This document shows positions 1-11,837 of a stretch of DNA of 64,000 nucleotides, one piece after another. The notes below the pieces were generated by a model that did not search any database, was not told the origin of the DNA, and saw only the letters and a list, made by a program, of their open reading frames with translations. The position numbers were made by a program, and so were the translations under genes. This DNA comes from Umbelopsis ramanniana AG (Eukaryota; Mucoromycota; Umbelopsidomycetes; Umbelopsidales; Umbelopsidaceae): positions 124,001 through 188,000 of the forward strand of contig NW_026252111.1 in NCBI RefSeq assembly GCF_025399195.1. The letters run 5' to 3'. The stretch's first letter is position 1; each line of letters starts with the position of its first letter.

Positions 1-1
1 G

Positions 2-724
2 AGAGTCTGGATGGAATGCTTCTTACCGTGCTGCGAACAACTCGAGCACCTCCACCTTATAGGCTGGGATGGTGACGGCTGCCGAGAATCACCCACGAGC
101 TGGCGACAACGTGTGGCAGACGAGGGCGATGATACTATAAGGGATTCAAATGACGACGCAGAGCAAGCTATCATACATTGTATCAGTCAGATGAAGAGCC
201 TGCGTAGCCTCCGTTTAGAAGATTTTAATGTCCCCCCTGGCCTCATCGATTTGGTGCACAAGTTGCCGAGAATGGAGTCTTGCAGTGTATTTTGATCGCT
301 TTCGATGTATCAATAGACTAGAAATTCGTTGTCTTAATTCGCCCCGATATATTAGCTTGAGTAAAGTTCTCCTCGCTATTTGTACTATTGCATTTATGGA
401 AAGTTTTGTACCCATAACTCCCATCCACTCAATTCTACCGCGAAGTCCGATGAAACTCATTGAGAGCTCAGTCAGTCAGACCCTTAATGGTCTCGGAGAG
501 TCACTGCTGAAATTGAAGTCGAACGCTTTCATTCGTTTGGATTTTACTATGGATCCTTTTCCAGTGGCGATTAAATTGGGGGAGCTGGTAATGGGCTTTT
601 TTTTTTTCAAACCTTTAAAACCTTCTTAATTGGTTATTTTGACATCCAGACCGCGGTTTCAACGCATTTTCAATACCTGTTTGAAAATCTTTCCATTGAT
701 CCTGATTGCAAGATCAGGGTTTGA
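2..724 (+). CDS. 3' part of an F-box/LRR-like protein gene, possibly decayed
   Basis: The reading frame is open from the window edge and ends in leucine-rich-repeat-like segments (for example MKSLRSLRLEDFNVPPGLID and, further on, NRLEIRCLNSPRY). The first frame stops at 293-295 (TGA). The next coding stretch, about 285-587, is in another frame. Two readings are possible: a very short intron 285-321 (37 nt, GT..AG, phase-compatible) or a frameshift. A more normal intron, 588-649, then leads to a short last exon ending at TGA 722-724. LRR-like sense sequence seems to continue just past that stop (a segment around 734-769 in the same frame). F-box/LRR proteins are substrate receptors of SCF ubiquitin ligases, but no F-box is visible because the 5' end lies outside the window. 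It could be a working gene or a fresh pseudogene. Confidence 0.4.
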
Positions 725-1703
725 TATTCCATGTTTGGCATCAACTCACCAAATCTGCAGCACGTACAGGTAGGTCACACGATATCCGCCTATTTGTTTT
801 GCATTGCATCTTACGCAACGTGAACGCTTTTCGTCGGCAAAAAAAGTCTTTCGAATCTACTGCAATCTATTTGCAATCATAGCATTGTTTGTGATCTGGA
901 TTGTATTAGAGGTATGAGGACGTGTACGTTAGTGGTTGGTAGTTGCGCAAGGATACGCAAGCAAGAAGCGGAGTTGTAATTTCCTGAAAGTGGCGCAGAC
1001 AGCTCTCATTTTGGTGAAAGGCCACATCATCCCTATCGAGCCCTGAAACATGAGAAAGCTATCGACTTTGCTTTAGCAACTCGAATATATAAAATCATGT
1101 TCGTACAGTATCAAGTAGAAAATGAAGCGAGACACAGCCATTTTTTTCTTGTCGCTACTTCAACAGTAAAATATGTGCTGCGGTGCGTGCATGTTCAAAA
1201 CAATGGAGCTAAAATCTTGTGGCATACTTGAAGATCGCATGGCCCTGCCAATAGCCGGATTTAAGGAATGTCATTCGATGGGCGGTCTCACATAAGCAGA
1301 CCACACTGATGGTAGATTTTTTTCATGTAAGTAAAGAGATCAAATGAATAGGTTGAAGATGATCGCCTTGATAGACGTATTTTAACAATATTAATTACAA
1401 GTGGCTCGTTATTTTGCGGGGAGTATCGCTGAGACGGCGGTATAATCCAGGTAGCGGCCGAAGATGCGCTGATTACCAGGCTCATTCGGCGCGTACACCG
1501 CGTGACTGCTCTTCACCAGGTCGAATTTTTGAGTCATTCCCAGACTTACTCGTAAGAAATCGATTTTGGGGGATTTTGAAAAAGGTCGACCCAAGCTAAC
1601 AATTACTTGCTGCGTTTTCTTTTACCCTCACTTTCTCTTTCCCTCATTCACTTTCCCTTTTCTTCACTACTGCATCTTCAACTGTGCATGTAAATAGTTT
1701 TTC
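725..1703. other. Intergenic region upstream of the Zn2Cys6 gene
   Basis: No gene can be supported here. The stretch 1420-1590 is clearly more GC-rich than its surroundings and holds a 61-codon minus-strand ORF (1409-1594), described under findings. Bases 1610-1680 are a CT-rich tract just before the transcription factor start, typical of a fungal 5' leader on the plus strand. A promoter for the downstream gene is expected here, but no clear TATA box was seen. Confidence 0.5.
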
Positions 1704-4700
1704 ATGGATAACATGCACGAATCCCAAACGACGGACAACAGCGCCAGTGCGAAACGGAAGAGACTTACACAGGCTTGCGATGTTTGCCGCAGAAAGAAGG
1801 TATGCCGAAAATGCAATATCCCCCATTTAAGATTGTCGGCCATTTCCTACATGTACAGTGTACATTTTAAAATGTTCGACATTCAATATAATTCATCTCC
1901 CAACCTACATCCTTCAATTTAGTTCTTTACTAAATGGTATAATTCCTATAGATCAAATGCGACGGTGCAAAACCAGCTTGTGCCAACTGTGTTCGAATGA
2001 AGCAGGAATGCTCTTATTTGCCCAGCAATAAAAAGCGAGGACCTCGACAAGGATATATTGAACTTCTGGAAAAGCGTTTAGATAAAATGGAAAAAATGCT
2101 ACAAAATAATCCTGGTGATACCTCACCCGAGGACATATCGCCTACCGACTTCGACGCTCCTCTATTTCAGCCTACCAAAAATCATCGCCATTTTTCTACA
2201 GATAGCGAAGATCAGGCAAAACCTCTTGTGAACGGTCGATCACATGGAAGTTTAGATCAATCTCCAGCCCCCTCGCCAACATCTCCCTCTAGTCGACTAT
2301 CACAATTCTCGCCTATCATGTCACACAGCTCCAACTCATTGACCAGCCGTTCCAATGCAGAGGAGGGTGGTCTACCAAGCTCAGATGTTATTGAGCATTT
2401 GGTTGCTGTCTATTTTGAGCATTTATATCCAATGATGCCTATATTGCACCCAAAGTTTTTCATGGAAAAAATTCGAAACAAAAAGTGTCCAGAAGTTTTA
2501 TTACTCAGCGTTATGGCGTTGTCTGCTAGGTAAAGTGTCTCTTTAATTCCCCCATTTGGTACTACATTTTTTCACATTGCAACTCAACTAATATATCGTT
2601 ATTTACCCAGGTTCTCTACGCGATCAGATGTGCTTGAGAATCCTCCATGGTTGTCTGGAGAAAAATATGCTAGTCGAGCCCGTAAAATCATCAACAATAT
2701 ATTTGATTATCCGTCTCTCAGCAGTGCTCAAGCCCTACTTTTATTGGGTATATATGAGTACGGTTGTTCCAGAGGCCGAAGGAGTTGGATGTTACTTGGC
2801 ATGGCCCTTCGGTAAGTCACTTGATATACCACGCTTTTTTTTTTGTTTGTGTTGATTACTCATAGATCGCCTTCCTTTTTTAAATTTTAGTATGTGCACT
2901 GAACTCGGCATGCATAAGGAGTCTTTGCACGAAAGTGACTTTTCTGCTCCGCTCACTGAAGATGAATGGGTAGAGAAAGAATCCAGAAGACGATTATTCT
3001 GGCAAATATACATCGTTGACATGTAAGCAAAATGAAAGCCAACACCACTTTCTTATTTCTTTCTTTTGTTTTGCTAACGTTCGGAATGATATAGTCTTGC
3101 ATGCGCAAATAGTGGTAGACCTAGATCTATAGGTGAATTAGATTGTCAGTTATTACTGCCAAGCGACGATGGATGTTGGTCGAATTCGTTGCTCTACACA
3201 GAAACTCTGGATGGGTCTTGCTCCGTACGATTTAAACAAACACCCGATGGCAGCATCATCGGCTCCCTGTACAACAATAGCAAGTTACCGCTAGCTGTTC
3301 AAAATGATCAACGCTCTCGATGCACCTTGAGTTTGATCGCATATCTCGCACGCGCAGCCACCATACTCTCAAGAATAACCTGCTATATCAGCCGATCCAA
3401 AATTCGAGATTTGAACATTTTAAGCGATAAGAATTCTGAGCTTATGCAGTTGGACGAAGAATTGACCACATTGCAAGCAAATTTGCCAGAATTCTTCCAA
3501 TTTACCGATGAAAATATTGAAGATTTCCGACATGGAACGCCAGCTGAATTTCACTCTCTCGTCATGGTGAGTTTTCTAACATCTTGAAACATACCCTATC
3601 CCTAGATTTCCATCCACCGATGTACAAATGCTAATGGTTACCTCTCTTTAGCTCCATGGTTTAATCAATACCGGCATGTTGTTGTTACATCGACCTAGCT
3701 TGCTGCTAAGTGGAGCTGCCGAAAGCTCAATAGTGCAACCCTGGATTCGTCAACAAATCGAACATGCAAAATTGAAATGCAATCAATCTACTGATAGAAT
3801 TACCCATATTCTCAATCTCTGTGTATCTGGAGATACTAAGATCATGGTGCCACTTTTGAGTTACTCAGCATACATAGCTTGCACTGTTCTGGTGAATGTT
3901 GCCTTCCAAGATGATCAAGTCGAGGGAGAAAAAGCAAGAAAGGCCCTTGCTATCTGCTTCCGTTATCTCTTGGTAAGTATTCCCTGGCCTATAAGGTCCA
4001 ATGTGATAGCATTTATTGTATTCTAAATATTGCATTCTAATAGACAATTCGACCGTTTTGGTCAATGGCGGACCGGTTCTACTTTATGGCACGCGATTTG
4101 TACGGTTTACGAAGTAAGATCAATGGCAAAGGCAAAATCAAGTTCGGAGTTTGTCCCATGGCAGCATCACAGGATGAGATGATGCGAACGGCCACCAACG
4201 ACAAAACCACAACTGGAAATCCTGATGGAAAGAAGCCATTTTCTCTCCCGGTTCAAACCGATTCGGGTTTTGTGGCTCTATGGCAAATGGCTACCCTACA
4301 ACAACAAGCACAAGATCATTTGAAACGAAAAGAGCCATCGGTTGGACCACAAGAGGATATCATTACAAATGATGTTTCTCCAATACAACCAATGCCATCT
4401 AACGATATTAGAGGAGGCGACCATAACAACAGCTTCGCCAACTCCATGATGCCGCCGAATGGAATTACTACACAACAGCAAACCGCTACGATGGATAATA
4501 ATATGGCGACGCCTATGAAGTTTATGGATGACAATCTAGATGAGCAAGTCAGTGTAGCGGCGGTTACGGAATACTATAGTAACCGAATGGCATCCAATCC
4601 TTCGACGTTTGCCGATACAGGATTGAATATCCCTGGTAACGATCCAACTGGGTTCAATTTTCTGTTTGATGGTTCCCTCCTTAATGACATGATGTTCCCT

Positions 4701-4916
4701 GTCATGTGGCCTGGTATGGAAGACAATGTTATGGCGGATATTCGTCTGAGTACCCCCAATTGGACTTTGGATAATTCTAATCTTTTAAGTATGCCTGATG
4801 AACGACCGTTTAACGTTCAACAAGCAGTGCCTGTCCAGAATACGTTTGATAAAATGCTGACGGCTGCCACAAGGGAAGCAAACAATGGATCTCATTCTCT
4901 CAACACTCCACCTTAA
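1704..4916 (+). CDS. Zn2Cys6 zinc-cluster transcription factor with fungal-specific regulatory domain
   Basis: This is a nuclear sequence-specific DNA-binding regulator. Seven exons give 890 aa: 1704-1799, 1952-2529, 2611-2811, 2891-3022, 3095-3566, 3652-3972 and 4044-4916, all in phase. The zinc cluster has Cys at residues 25, 28, 35, 42, 45 and 52 (C-x2-C-x6-C-x6-C-x2-C-x6-C) after a basic stretch, and the first intron falls inside it. A linker and a coiled-coil-like segment (RQGYIELLEKRLDKMEKML) follow, then a Ser/Pro-rich spacer. The middle homology region (fungal trans domain) spans exons 3-6, with the typical ESRRRLFWQIYIVD and GRPRSIGELDC stretches. The C-terminal 290 residues are Gln/Asn/Met-rich and probably activate transcription. 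The coiled-coil motif resembles XlnR-type or similar regulators, but the target pathway cannot be told from the sequence. Confidence 0.9.
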
Positions 4917-5463
4917 TTATCCCAATGTCATTATTGTAACTCCAGTTTGTGTAATTATTTTCTTTTTCATGTTACCTTTACATTCATTCCTTGTCTTTCT
5001 GTGTCATTTTCGCAAAGAAATCTGCTTCACCAAACCTCACTCCGTTTTTTGTCAAAGCTTGACAAAACAACTTCAAATAAAAATTTCGTATACCCACTCA
5101 CTCCTTCATCCGTTGAGCGCCACGCCATGTCCATCTCACCTGAGAGGGAGGCAAAGCAATTTTGCCTTCCATGCTTTGTTGATATTTTTTGAGACTGACT
5201 CATGTGGCCAAGGGGAATCATTGTTGTCAACGATAAGCGGTTTGCCTTTGAATCTTCATGTGAAGTAGAGCGGGTGCTTCTCTTTTAAGCGTAGGGCCGG
5301 CCAGCCAAAAAAAAAAAAAAACGAGAACGCTATTGACATTGTGAAACCACGGTGACTCTATAAAGGGGATAACAATTGATGAATCAGTGTGGTAAAAAAA
5401 AAAAAAACTATTTGAGTCGCGGTCAGCGTTCTCAGCATCAATCTTTCCCTTCTTCCTTGTCTC
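4917..5463. other. Intergenic: 3' flank of Zn2Cys6 gene and promoter of Mei2-like gene
   Basis: No gene was seen. The region has two long A tracts (about 5307-5321 and 5394-5407) on either side of a TATA-like element at 5359-5366. The second half is best read as the promoter and leader of the downstream plus-strand gene. Confidence 0.5.
5359..5366 (+). promoter_or_regulatory. TATA-like box upstream of the Mei2-like gene
   Basis: The sequence TATAAAGG lies about 100 nt before the predicted ATG at 5464, a usual distance for a fungal core promoter. The assignment rests on sequence and position only. Confidence 0.45.
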
Positions 5464-7783
5464 ATGTCACATCACTCATCTGCGCAAATGGCTGCAATGA
5501 TGATGGTATCCATTGACGATCGCTTTTCCCATCATCGTACTTCCCCACCTCATCCTTTCACTCCCACTTCATACCCCAGTGATACGCATTTATTCTACGA
5601 TCATAGCCCCTCCTCGACATTACTGCCGAACAAAGAATCAAGGTACACTGTCCCTTCGTCTAGCAAATCTGTACCCTGGTTGGATTTACTGTACAGACTA
5701 GAATCTGGTACTATGAATGCCAGTGATAGCAGTGGCACCAGTAGCGACAGTAGCCATCTCTCCGATCATCCGTTTGCTCAGTTTTCTGGTGCGAATGGTA
5801 GAAGCGCATGGACAAGCTCCGACTTGACGATGAGCGGCATCAAAAATGCTTCAAGAGCTGTGCATATACGCAACATTGCATCCCATGTCAACGAAAAAGC
5901 ATTGTTGGAAGCCATTCAGGTAATACTTGGCAACCCTTATATGCACATGTTGATTATTCATTCAACATCACTACTCTCATGTTGCTTCCCGTACTCAATT
6001 TTTTTTTTTTTCAAAATAGATGAACGGTGACCTGAAGGCGATCTGGGCTGAACATCTACACACAAGGCATGAAATGATTGTGGTGTACTTTGATGTCCGA
6101 GACGCATATAGGCTAGTTCTCAAGGCTGCTTTAGCCATACAAGAAAGTGACCCGTTTTATGGAACTTGGGTGACTTACTGTACTGCCGAACAAATGTCAA
6201 AGATACACGGAATCAATATTCAAAAGAACAGTGAATTCATGGTTAGAGTTAGCGGACATGATTTATCACTTGCCACGGATATTCTGGCTCGCTTTGGTAG
6301 TCTCCAAAGTCTTTGTCCCAACCCCCTTTTCTATTCTGACCGACAGATATTTGTTGGAGAATACTTTGACGAACGTTCAGCCATCAAAGCAACCCAGGAA
6401 CTGCATAACCACATTATTCAGGTAAGACACACAGCATTTAATCTTATTACAGTAATTCCACCAAACCACCACCATCTTATTTGTCGTTTTATGTCATGGT
6501 TCGGATCGGCTTGTCCTTTTTAGAATCTTCACTTTGAGTTTATAGATACACTCAACAATATTTCATTTGGATCGAGTAACCGAGCCTATGACATTGTTTG
6601 CGACAACAAGGTCTTACCTACTCCCATGGCTAATAAAGATGACCAATACCAGGAAAGGAGAACTGAATATGGTGCAAAGCAACAAGAAACCATCAATGCA
6701 TTCCTACAACGACTGAAAACTTTCAAGCACATGGCCGATGTAAAATTAGAAGACGTCGTCGACACGCCACTTCCGGAAAGTGAAGATGATTCCGCTAAGT
6801 CTAAACCACCTGGCCGTACCACATCACCGACCATCAATAACGAAATTGACATCGACCGAATTCTCATGGGTGTGTAGCAGGCTGCGACGATCTAAGGTTG
6901 CTTTCTAATATTTGGTTCATCTTATTCTAATTTAATTTTTTGCACGATGCTAGGTTTGGATAAACGCACGACTTGCATGATTCGAAATATTCCGAACAAG
7001 GTACGTAAACCCTATGTCGGAGTGCACTAAGTTGGGTGGCATGGTACTAAGATAACAATACGCTCTCATTTCCACCAATGGTTTCTCTCCATATTAGTAT
7101 ACGCAGGTAAAGAAAATTTCTTGTACGATGCGTGCGGAAACAACAAACATGACTATCCAGGCTGGCTAACGTCTCGTTCTTTTAATAGCAAATGTTGATC
7201 GAATGCATTAACACCACGCACAACGGCGCATACGATTTCCTCTACCTCCGCATCGATTTTAAAAACAAGTGCAACGTCGGATATGCATTTATCAATTTTA
7301 TTGAACTTCGGTAAGTTTCCATACAAAACATTTGGGAATAAAGACGAGCATTTAATCCAATCCTACTGTCAGATCGCTTGTTACTTTTGCACAACAGAGA
7401 GTGGGCAGAAAATGGTAAGATTTTTTTTTATAAAAAAAATAATCATTTCTGTCATCCACAACAGTATGGCTATACTAACTTTTTGACATAGGAATCGCTT
7501 CAATTCAGAGAAAAGATGTACCTTGTCATATGCCAATATACAGGGCAAAAAAGCGCTCGTCGAAAAATTTAGAAACTCAAGTGTCATGGACGAAGAAGCT
7601 AGCTACCAGCCTAAAATCTTTGTTTCAACTGGCGTGCACCGTGGTGAAGAAGAGCCTTTTCCTCAGCCGACGTTGCCTTCAGAACTCCGTAAACGCAAGC
7701 AACGCTTGACATCAAGTCACAGATCGTCCACTTTTCTGGATTACTACCGTCATAACGATACCAGCAACTCTGGTGACGACTGA
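5464..7783 (+). CDS. mei2: Mei2-like RNA-binding protein (three RRMs)
   Basis: Mei2 family proteins bind RNA; S. pombe Mei2 is needed for entry into meiosis. Eight exons give 571 aa: 5464-5919, 6020-6421, 6524-6869, 6954-7000, 7098-7106, 7189-7310, 7373-7414 and 7492-7783. The first RRM starts near residue 135 ([20 protein letters not shown]). A second, more divergent RRM spans the 6020-6600 region. The C-terminal Mei2-type RRM is unmistakable: [11 protein letters not shown], then YTQ, then QMLIECIN, then [20 protein letters not shown], followed by the family's tail (VGRKWNRFNSEK and [18 protein letters not shown]). The YTQ triplet comes from a 9-nt exon. The N-terminal 130 residues are low-complexity, rich in His, Ser and Thr. 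Upstream is a TATA-like box. Without data, a meiotic role in this organism is inference. Confidence 0.92.
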
Positions 7784-8117
7784 GATAAGACCACCACCTC
7801 CCAACGCCATGTCGCAACTTTGTCGTTCACTGGCTATACCACTCGTATTTACCTTTTGCGTATATAGATTGATCTATTTCCTCCATTCTTTGCTTACATG
7901 ATTAGCCAGCCAGTTATGGTTTTTCATACCTTTTTTTATACCGTCGTTGGGGTTGTTGTTTTTCTTAATATTCTTGCTGCTCAAAAAAGTTGATATCTTT
8001 GTTTGCATCTTTGTAAGTATGGTAATTTGCAAAATTAACTTTATAAGTACCAAAAAAAATATAATTCAAATGGCCGTAGCTGTTTCTGCTTTTTTTTATT
8101 TTCTCTTGCACTCCTAT
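7784..8117. other. Convergent 3' flanks
   Basis: This 334-bp stretch lies between two genes that end towards each other (Mei2-like on plus, editing protein on minus). It is T-rich on the plus strand and should hold both 3' untranslated regions. No ORF with coding character was seen. Confidence 0.5.
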
Positions 8118-9525
8118 TTATTGACTAGTATACAACTCTTTGATGGCTGCTTGAGCGCTATCCCATCCTTTCCAAGTTTTACACTTGCCTTGCCATCGCC
8201 CTTTACCGCCACCCTTGAGACCGTCCAAATGCTGAGTGAGAATTTGCGTAGCCTTCTTGACCGAATCATCATCACTGCCAAGAACAATGATGGGTCCGCC
8301 AGCGGATGGGTCACCGCCAGCAAGGATGATGACCGCCCCGGCATTTTCTTCCAGCAATTTTTGCTCTTTTGCTCCGTTGGCGAGCAGGACAAGATAATCC
8401 ATGTCGGCATCTTCTCGATGCACCATAGCATAGCGATTTTCCTTCACCTCTGTAACCAGCGTGGTAACGGCGTGGCCAGCGAGCTCCGCCATGAGCCGTT
8501 TGATGGTCTTAGCTTGAGTACGTTGCAGGGTTTGCAATCGGGTGATTTGAGGCACAAACGACTCCGGTCCACATGAGAGCAAGCCAGTCAACGATTTGCA
8601 CGTCGTGTAGGAGGAGTCGAGTAGATCCAGCACACGGCGGCCGACTACAAAATACAGTCGCATGTTGTTACCGCGAATCTTCTCGGTGTGTAAAAACTTG
8701 ATGGATTGAAGCTGGGCCAAGTTGTTGGCGTGGGTACCGCAGCATGGGTTTCGATCGAGGCCTTCAATTTCTATGGTGCGAATCACTCCTCCACGGTAAT
8801 CACTAGGAAGGGAGTCGGGTCTATTGTCGTCGGCAGCGTTGTTCTCTGCGTGGGTGATGATTGGTACGCCAGAGAAGATGAGTGTGTTGATGGCATCCTC
8901 GGCTTGGCTGATTTGTTCTGCAGTTGGCAGACTGCCATTGTTAGGAGCGAGTTCCACATAGGAGATTTTGTCACCAAGGTTCCTATTTACCACGTCAAAG
9001 TTGAGTAAGCGGGCAGACAGAGAAACCACATACGGTATTATATTTTTTACCAAAGTACACTCACCAGCCGACGGTTTCAAACTTGTATGGGTCCTGTTCT
9101 AATACGGCACTGAGGAGATGTTGTCCAGTGTGCTGTTGAACGTGATCGAATCGTCTATCCCAATCCACCTTCAATGTGACTTCCTTATCTACCGCTACTG
9201 GCTCCTTGGTGAAGTGAATGTGCTGCAGTCCTCGACGCTGTACGTTGTGAACTTTGATATCATCGATAAAGCCCGTGTCGTTGGGTTGGCCACCTCCCTC
9301 TGGGAACAAGACTGAGGTAGTATGATTAGTAACATGGGGATGCCAATCCTACCCGATGTGGAGGCACCTACTGGTATCATGTAGTAAGACTTCGTAAAAG
9401 CCTTTCTTATCCGGCTTTTCCGAGCATCCGATACATTTCGTAGTGGCTGTTTTGAGAAATGTATCCTTCTGGCATGCCAAAGCTCCTACTGGAATTTGGT
9501 CTGGAATGTGTTGAGCGGGAGACAT
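8118..9525 (-). CDS. AARSD1: Alanyl-tRNA editing protein, AARSD1/AlaX-II type
   Basis: This is a free-standing editing domain related to alanyl-tRNA synthetase, which hydrolyses mischarged Ser-tRNA(Ala) (and Gly) in the cytosol. Three exons give 421 aa: 9372-9525, 9065-9311 and 8118-8982, all in phase; mammalian AARSD1 is about 412 aa. Visible landmarks are LFPEGGGQPNDTG; the first zinc/catalytic motif HVQQHTGQH; GLDRNPCCGTHANNL, which supplies the Cys and His of the second metal motif; and a C-terminal glycine-rich KGGGKGRWQGKC region typical of the AlaRS C-Ala/DHHA1 tail. The start at 9525 was chosen because it gives the family's short leader (MSPAQHIPDQIPVGALACQ) before the first beta strand; an in-frame ATG 12 codons upstream (9561) is possible. 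The next gene upstream on the same strand ends at 9673. Confidence 0.93.
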
Positions 9526-9672
9526 GTCAAAGGTACCAATCGACCGGAGCCAGAAAATCAAATAAAAAAAAAATTTGACGAAAGAGGAGTGTTAATTCGT
9601 TCAGTATGCAAAATTTACAAGGGGTGAGCTGCTAGTGGTATTATGGATCGTTTGTTAATATTATAATGGCTA

Positions 9673-11417
9673 CTAATTGTCCTCTTCTTCTACGACTTCA
9701 TACTCCTTGCCACGACAGTCGCGCTTGCACATTGGACACATGCTATTCAACGCAAGCCATTCGTGAAGACAGTCTTTGTGGAAATGGTGCTGACACCTAC
9801 AATAGCATGGTGAGATATATGAATATATATATTTCATATCTTGCTGGAAGACAAACTTACCATAGTCTGCAAACAAGTTCATCCTGCTCATAGTTGGATA
9901 GACAAATAGCACATACGGCGTCTTCACTGCAGTCAAAGCTGATGGTTTTATGATCCCGCTTTGACTCAGGTTTCTCAATGTCATTGGGTTTAGCTTGACC
10001 AGCCTTTCGACGTAACATCCGGCGGAAGAATCCCACGCGTGGAGCAGCTTCCAGTCCCCTATTAGCGCTACTCCTGACAGATACGTGAGACTCAGCAATG
10101 CTATTAGTGTCCGCGGCATTGTCGGTAAACCGTAAAACTGGTATTTTTTGTATTTCTTCAGCTGTCGCCCCACCCACTTCGGAGGGTTCACCAACTTGCA
10201 TGATTCGCATACCAACTGCTTGATAAAAAAGACTGGTCAGTGTGTTGTGCACAAGGTAGTTCCCATACGACGTTATACACATTACCCAGTACGCATGGTA
10301 AACAAAATATAGCAGCTGCGCAGAACAAAATAGGAATGGTGATCATGACATAGCCCAGAACCACCCATGTTAAAGTTACATAGAAGAGTACACTAGCAGT
10401 GTTTGCACAAGATGTGCTTCCGAATAAAAAGTAGTTGCCGATTACGAACCAGAAAGTTGCAAACAAGTCGAGCAACGATTTTGCACTGAAGAAAAAGAAT
10501 ATTCGTCCAAATTGAATTCAGTATGTTGACTTTCAATGTGAGCAAATGGTATATAGATGTAGTAGCTTACCGATCGACTCGGCCGCCAATGATATGACGG
10601 CGGGTGGTTCGAGATTGATGTTCTCCGGTCGTAGGAGGCGTGGTGGTAGGTGGAGCAGTAGGTGGTAGTATGGACGAGCTGTTGTCTATTTCCGTTGCCG
10701 GGGAAATAGGATGCACTGTCGTAGGAGCCTGCGTCTCTGCCGGGGCATTAGCGGTATTAGAACGTCTCCGTCGCGTTCTCCTCCTTCTTCGTGGATGTAA
10801 GTACTGGTACATGGAAAATGGAAAAGAGAGAAGCACTCTGATAGCATATACAATTAGGAAAATCTTGAGTGGTCGTTCGCAGGTACCGTCCCCGGATATT
10901 GCGACAGCTACAACGCTCGCAGCAATCTGAAATGAGGAAGAAAAATTAAGGGAGAAACCCCTCCGAACATGGTCAATGCTTTAATGTCTCCGAATGAATC
11001 AAGGAGACGTTTATGTATATAACGTCTCCCGCCATAGAAATAACCCGCTTTTTTGTTTCTTACCTGAATAATCGATATGGCCGTGGTAATAATCAGCAAC
11101 ACTTTGCTGGAGCTTGAGATATGCTGCCAGCGACTTCGTAGATAATTGACCCAATTCCACCGTACTGTGCGTGAAGTGGGATTAACACTTCTGGCGGTAA
11201 TGGCAGCTGCATTAGCGGGAGTTAGCGATTCCAAAATGCCGCCGTTTTGTGTAGCCCTGCTATCTGCTGGGCTGTTATAAGCGTTCAAGTATTGTACAGC
11301 CGTTTGTGAGTTCACTTCTGGAGCAGACGATTGAGAGGAAGGGCCACTGGACCCGACAGTGGCAGCTTCAGATTCGGGCACAATATCCAGTACGCTGGAT
11401 GTTGCATGGCCTGCCAT
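9673..11417 (-). CDS. RING-H2 membrane E3 ubiquitin ligase
   Basis: The probable job is membrane-anchored ubiquitin ligation. Five exons give 463 aa: 11064-11417, 10571-10926, 10286-10485, 9861-10218 and 9673-9796. The order is: a Ser/Ala-rich disordered N-terminus; a first membrane segment (SSKVLLIITTAISIIQIAAS); a second (PLKIFLIVYAIRVLLSF); a basic and Pro/Thr-rich loop (RRRRRTRRRRS, then PPTAPPTTTPP); two more hydrophobic segments (LLDLFATFWFVIGNYFLFG and VLGYVMITIPILFCAAAIF); then a cytosolic tail ending in a RING-H2 finger. The finger starts with CAICLSNYEQDE, continues with CQHHFHKDCLHEWL and ends with CPMCKRD. The last intron splits the finger. Four membrane segments plus a C-terminal RING resemble plant and fungal RING proteins of unknown substrate. 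The start at 11417 is the first ATG in a phase-compatible exon with sensible context; a longer N-terminal extension (ATG at 11564) is less likely. Confidence 0.85.
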
Positions 11418-11837
11418 TGCGTTATGTGGATGAGAAGCCAGCTGATATCGTAAGTTGGCTTGGGAAACTATGCGGCGGCTATCTCGAAATTTTTGGGACT
11501 TTTTTTTTGTTTGTGAGTCTAGGACCTTGTTGTTTTGGGCCAGCAGACACAATGTACTTTGCAAACGTTTCCTTACATGCCAAAGGATGTCAAAGCTTGT
11601 TCAAACGTCGTTCAATAGCAGGTAATTTTTCAAAGTAGTATGTATTTAAATAGCTTGTCGTCTTCGGTGTGCGGTTGATCGGACATTTTCCACTACTTTG
11701 GTATTATGCAAGAGCCTATATGAACAGCATGTTGCGCAGTGAATGATTTTTATTCATTGTATGATGAAATGAGACTATGACTTTATCTGGACAGAAATCT
11801 GAGTCTTATGCTATGGAGCATTTGAGGATAAATAATG
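11418..11837. other. Intergenic between two minus-strand genes
   Basis: The region holds the promoter of the RING gene (bases near 11420-11700) and the 3' flank of the mannanase-like gene. The stretch 11500-11520 is a T-rich tract. No further gene was seen. Confidence 0.45.

Noticed and set aside
8706-9315. Plus-strand ORFs across the editing protein gene
   Set aside because: They are antisense shadows; the minus-strand protein has clear family motifs and phase-consistent introns.
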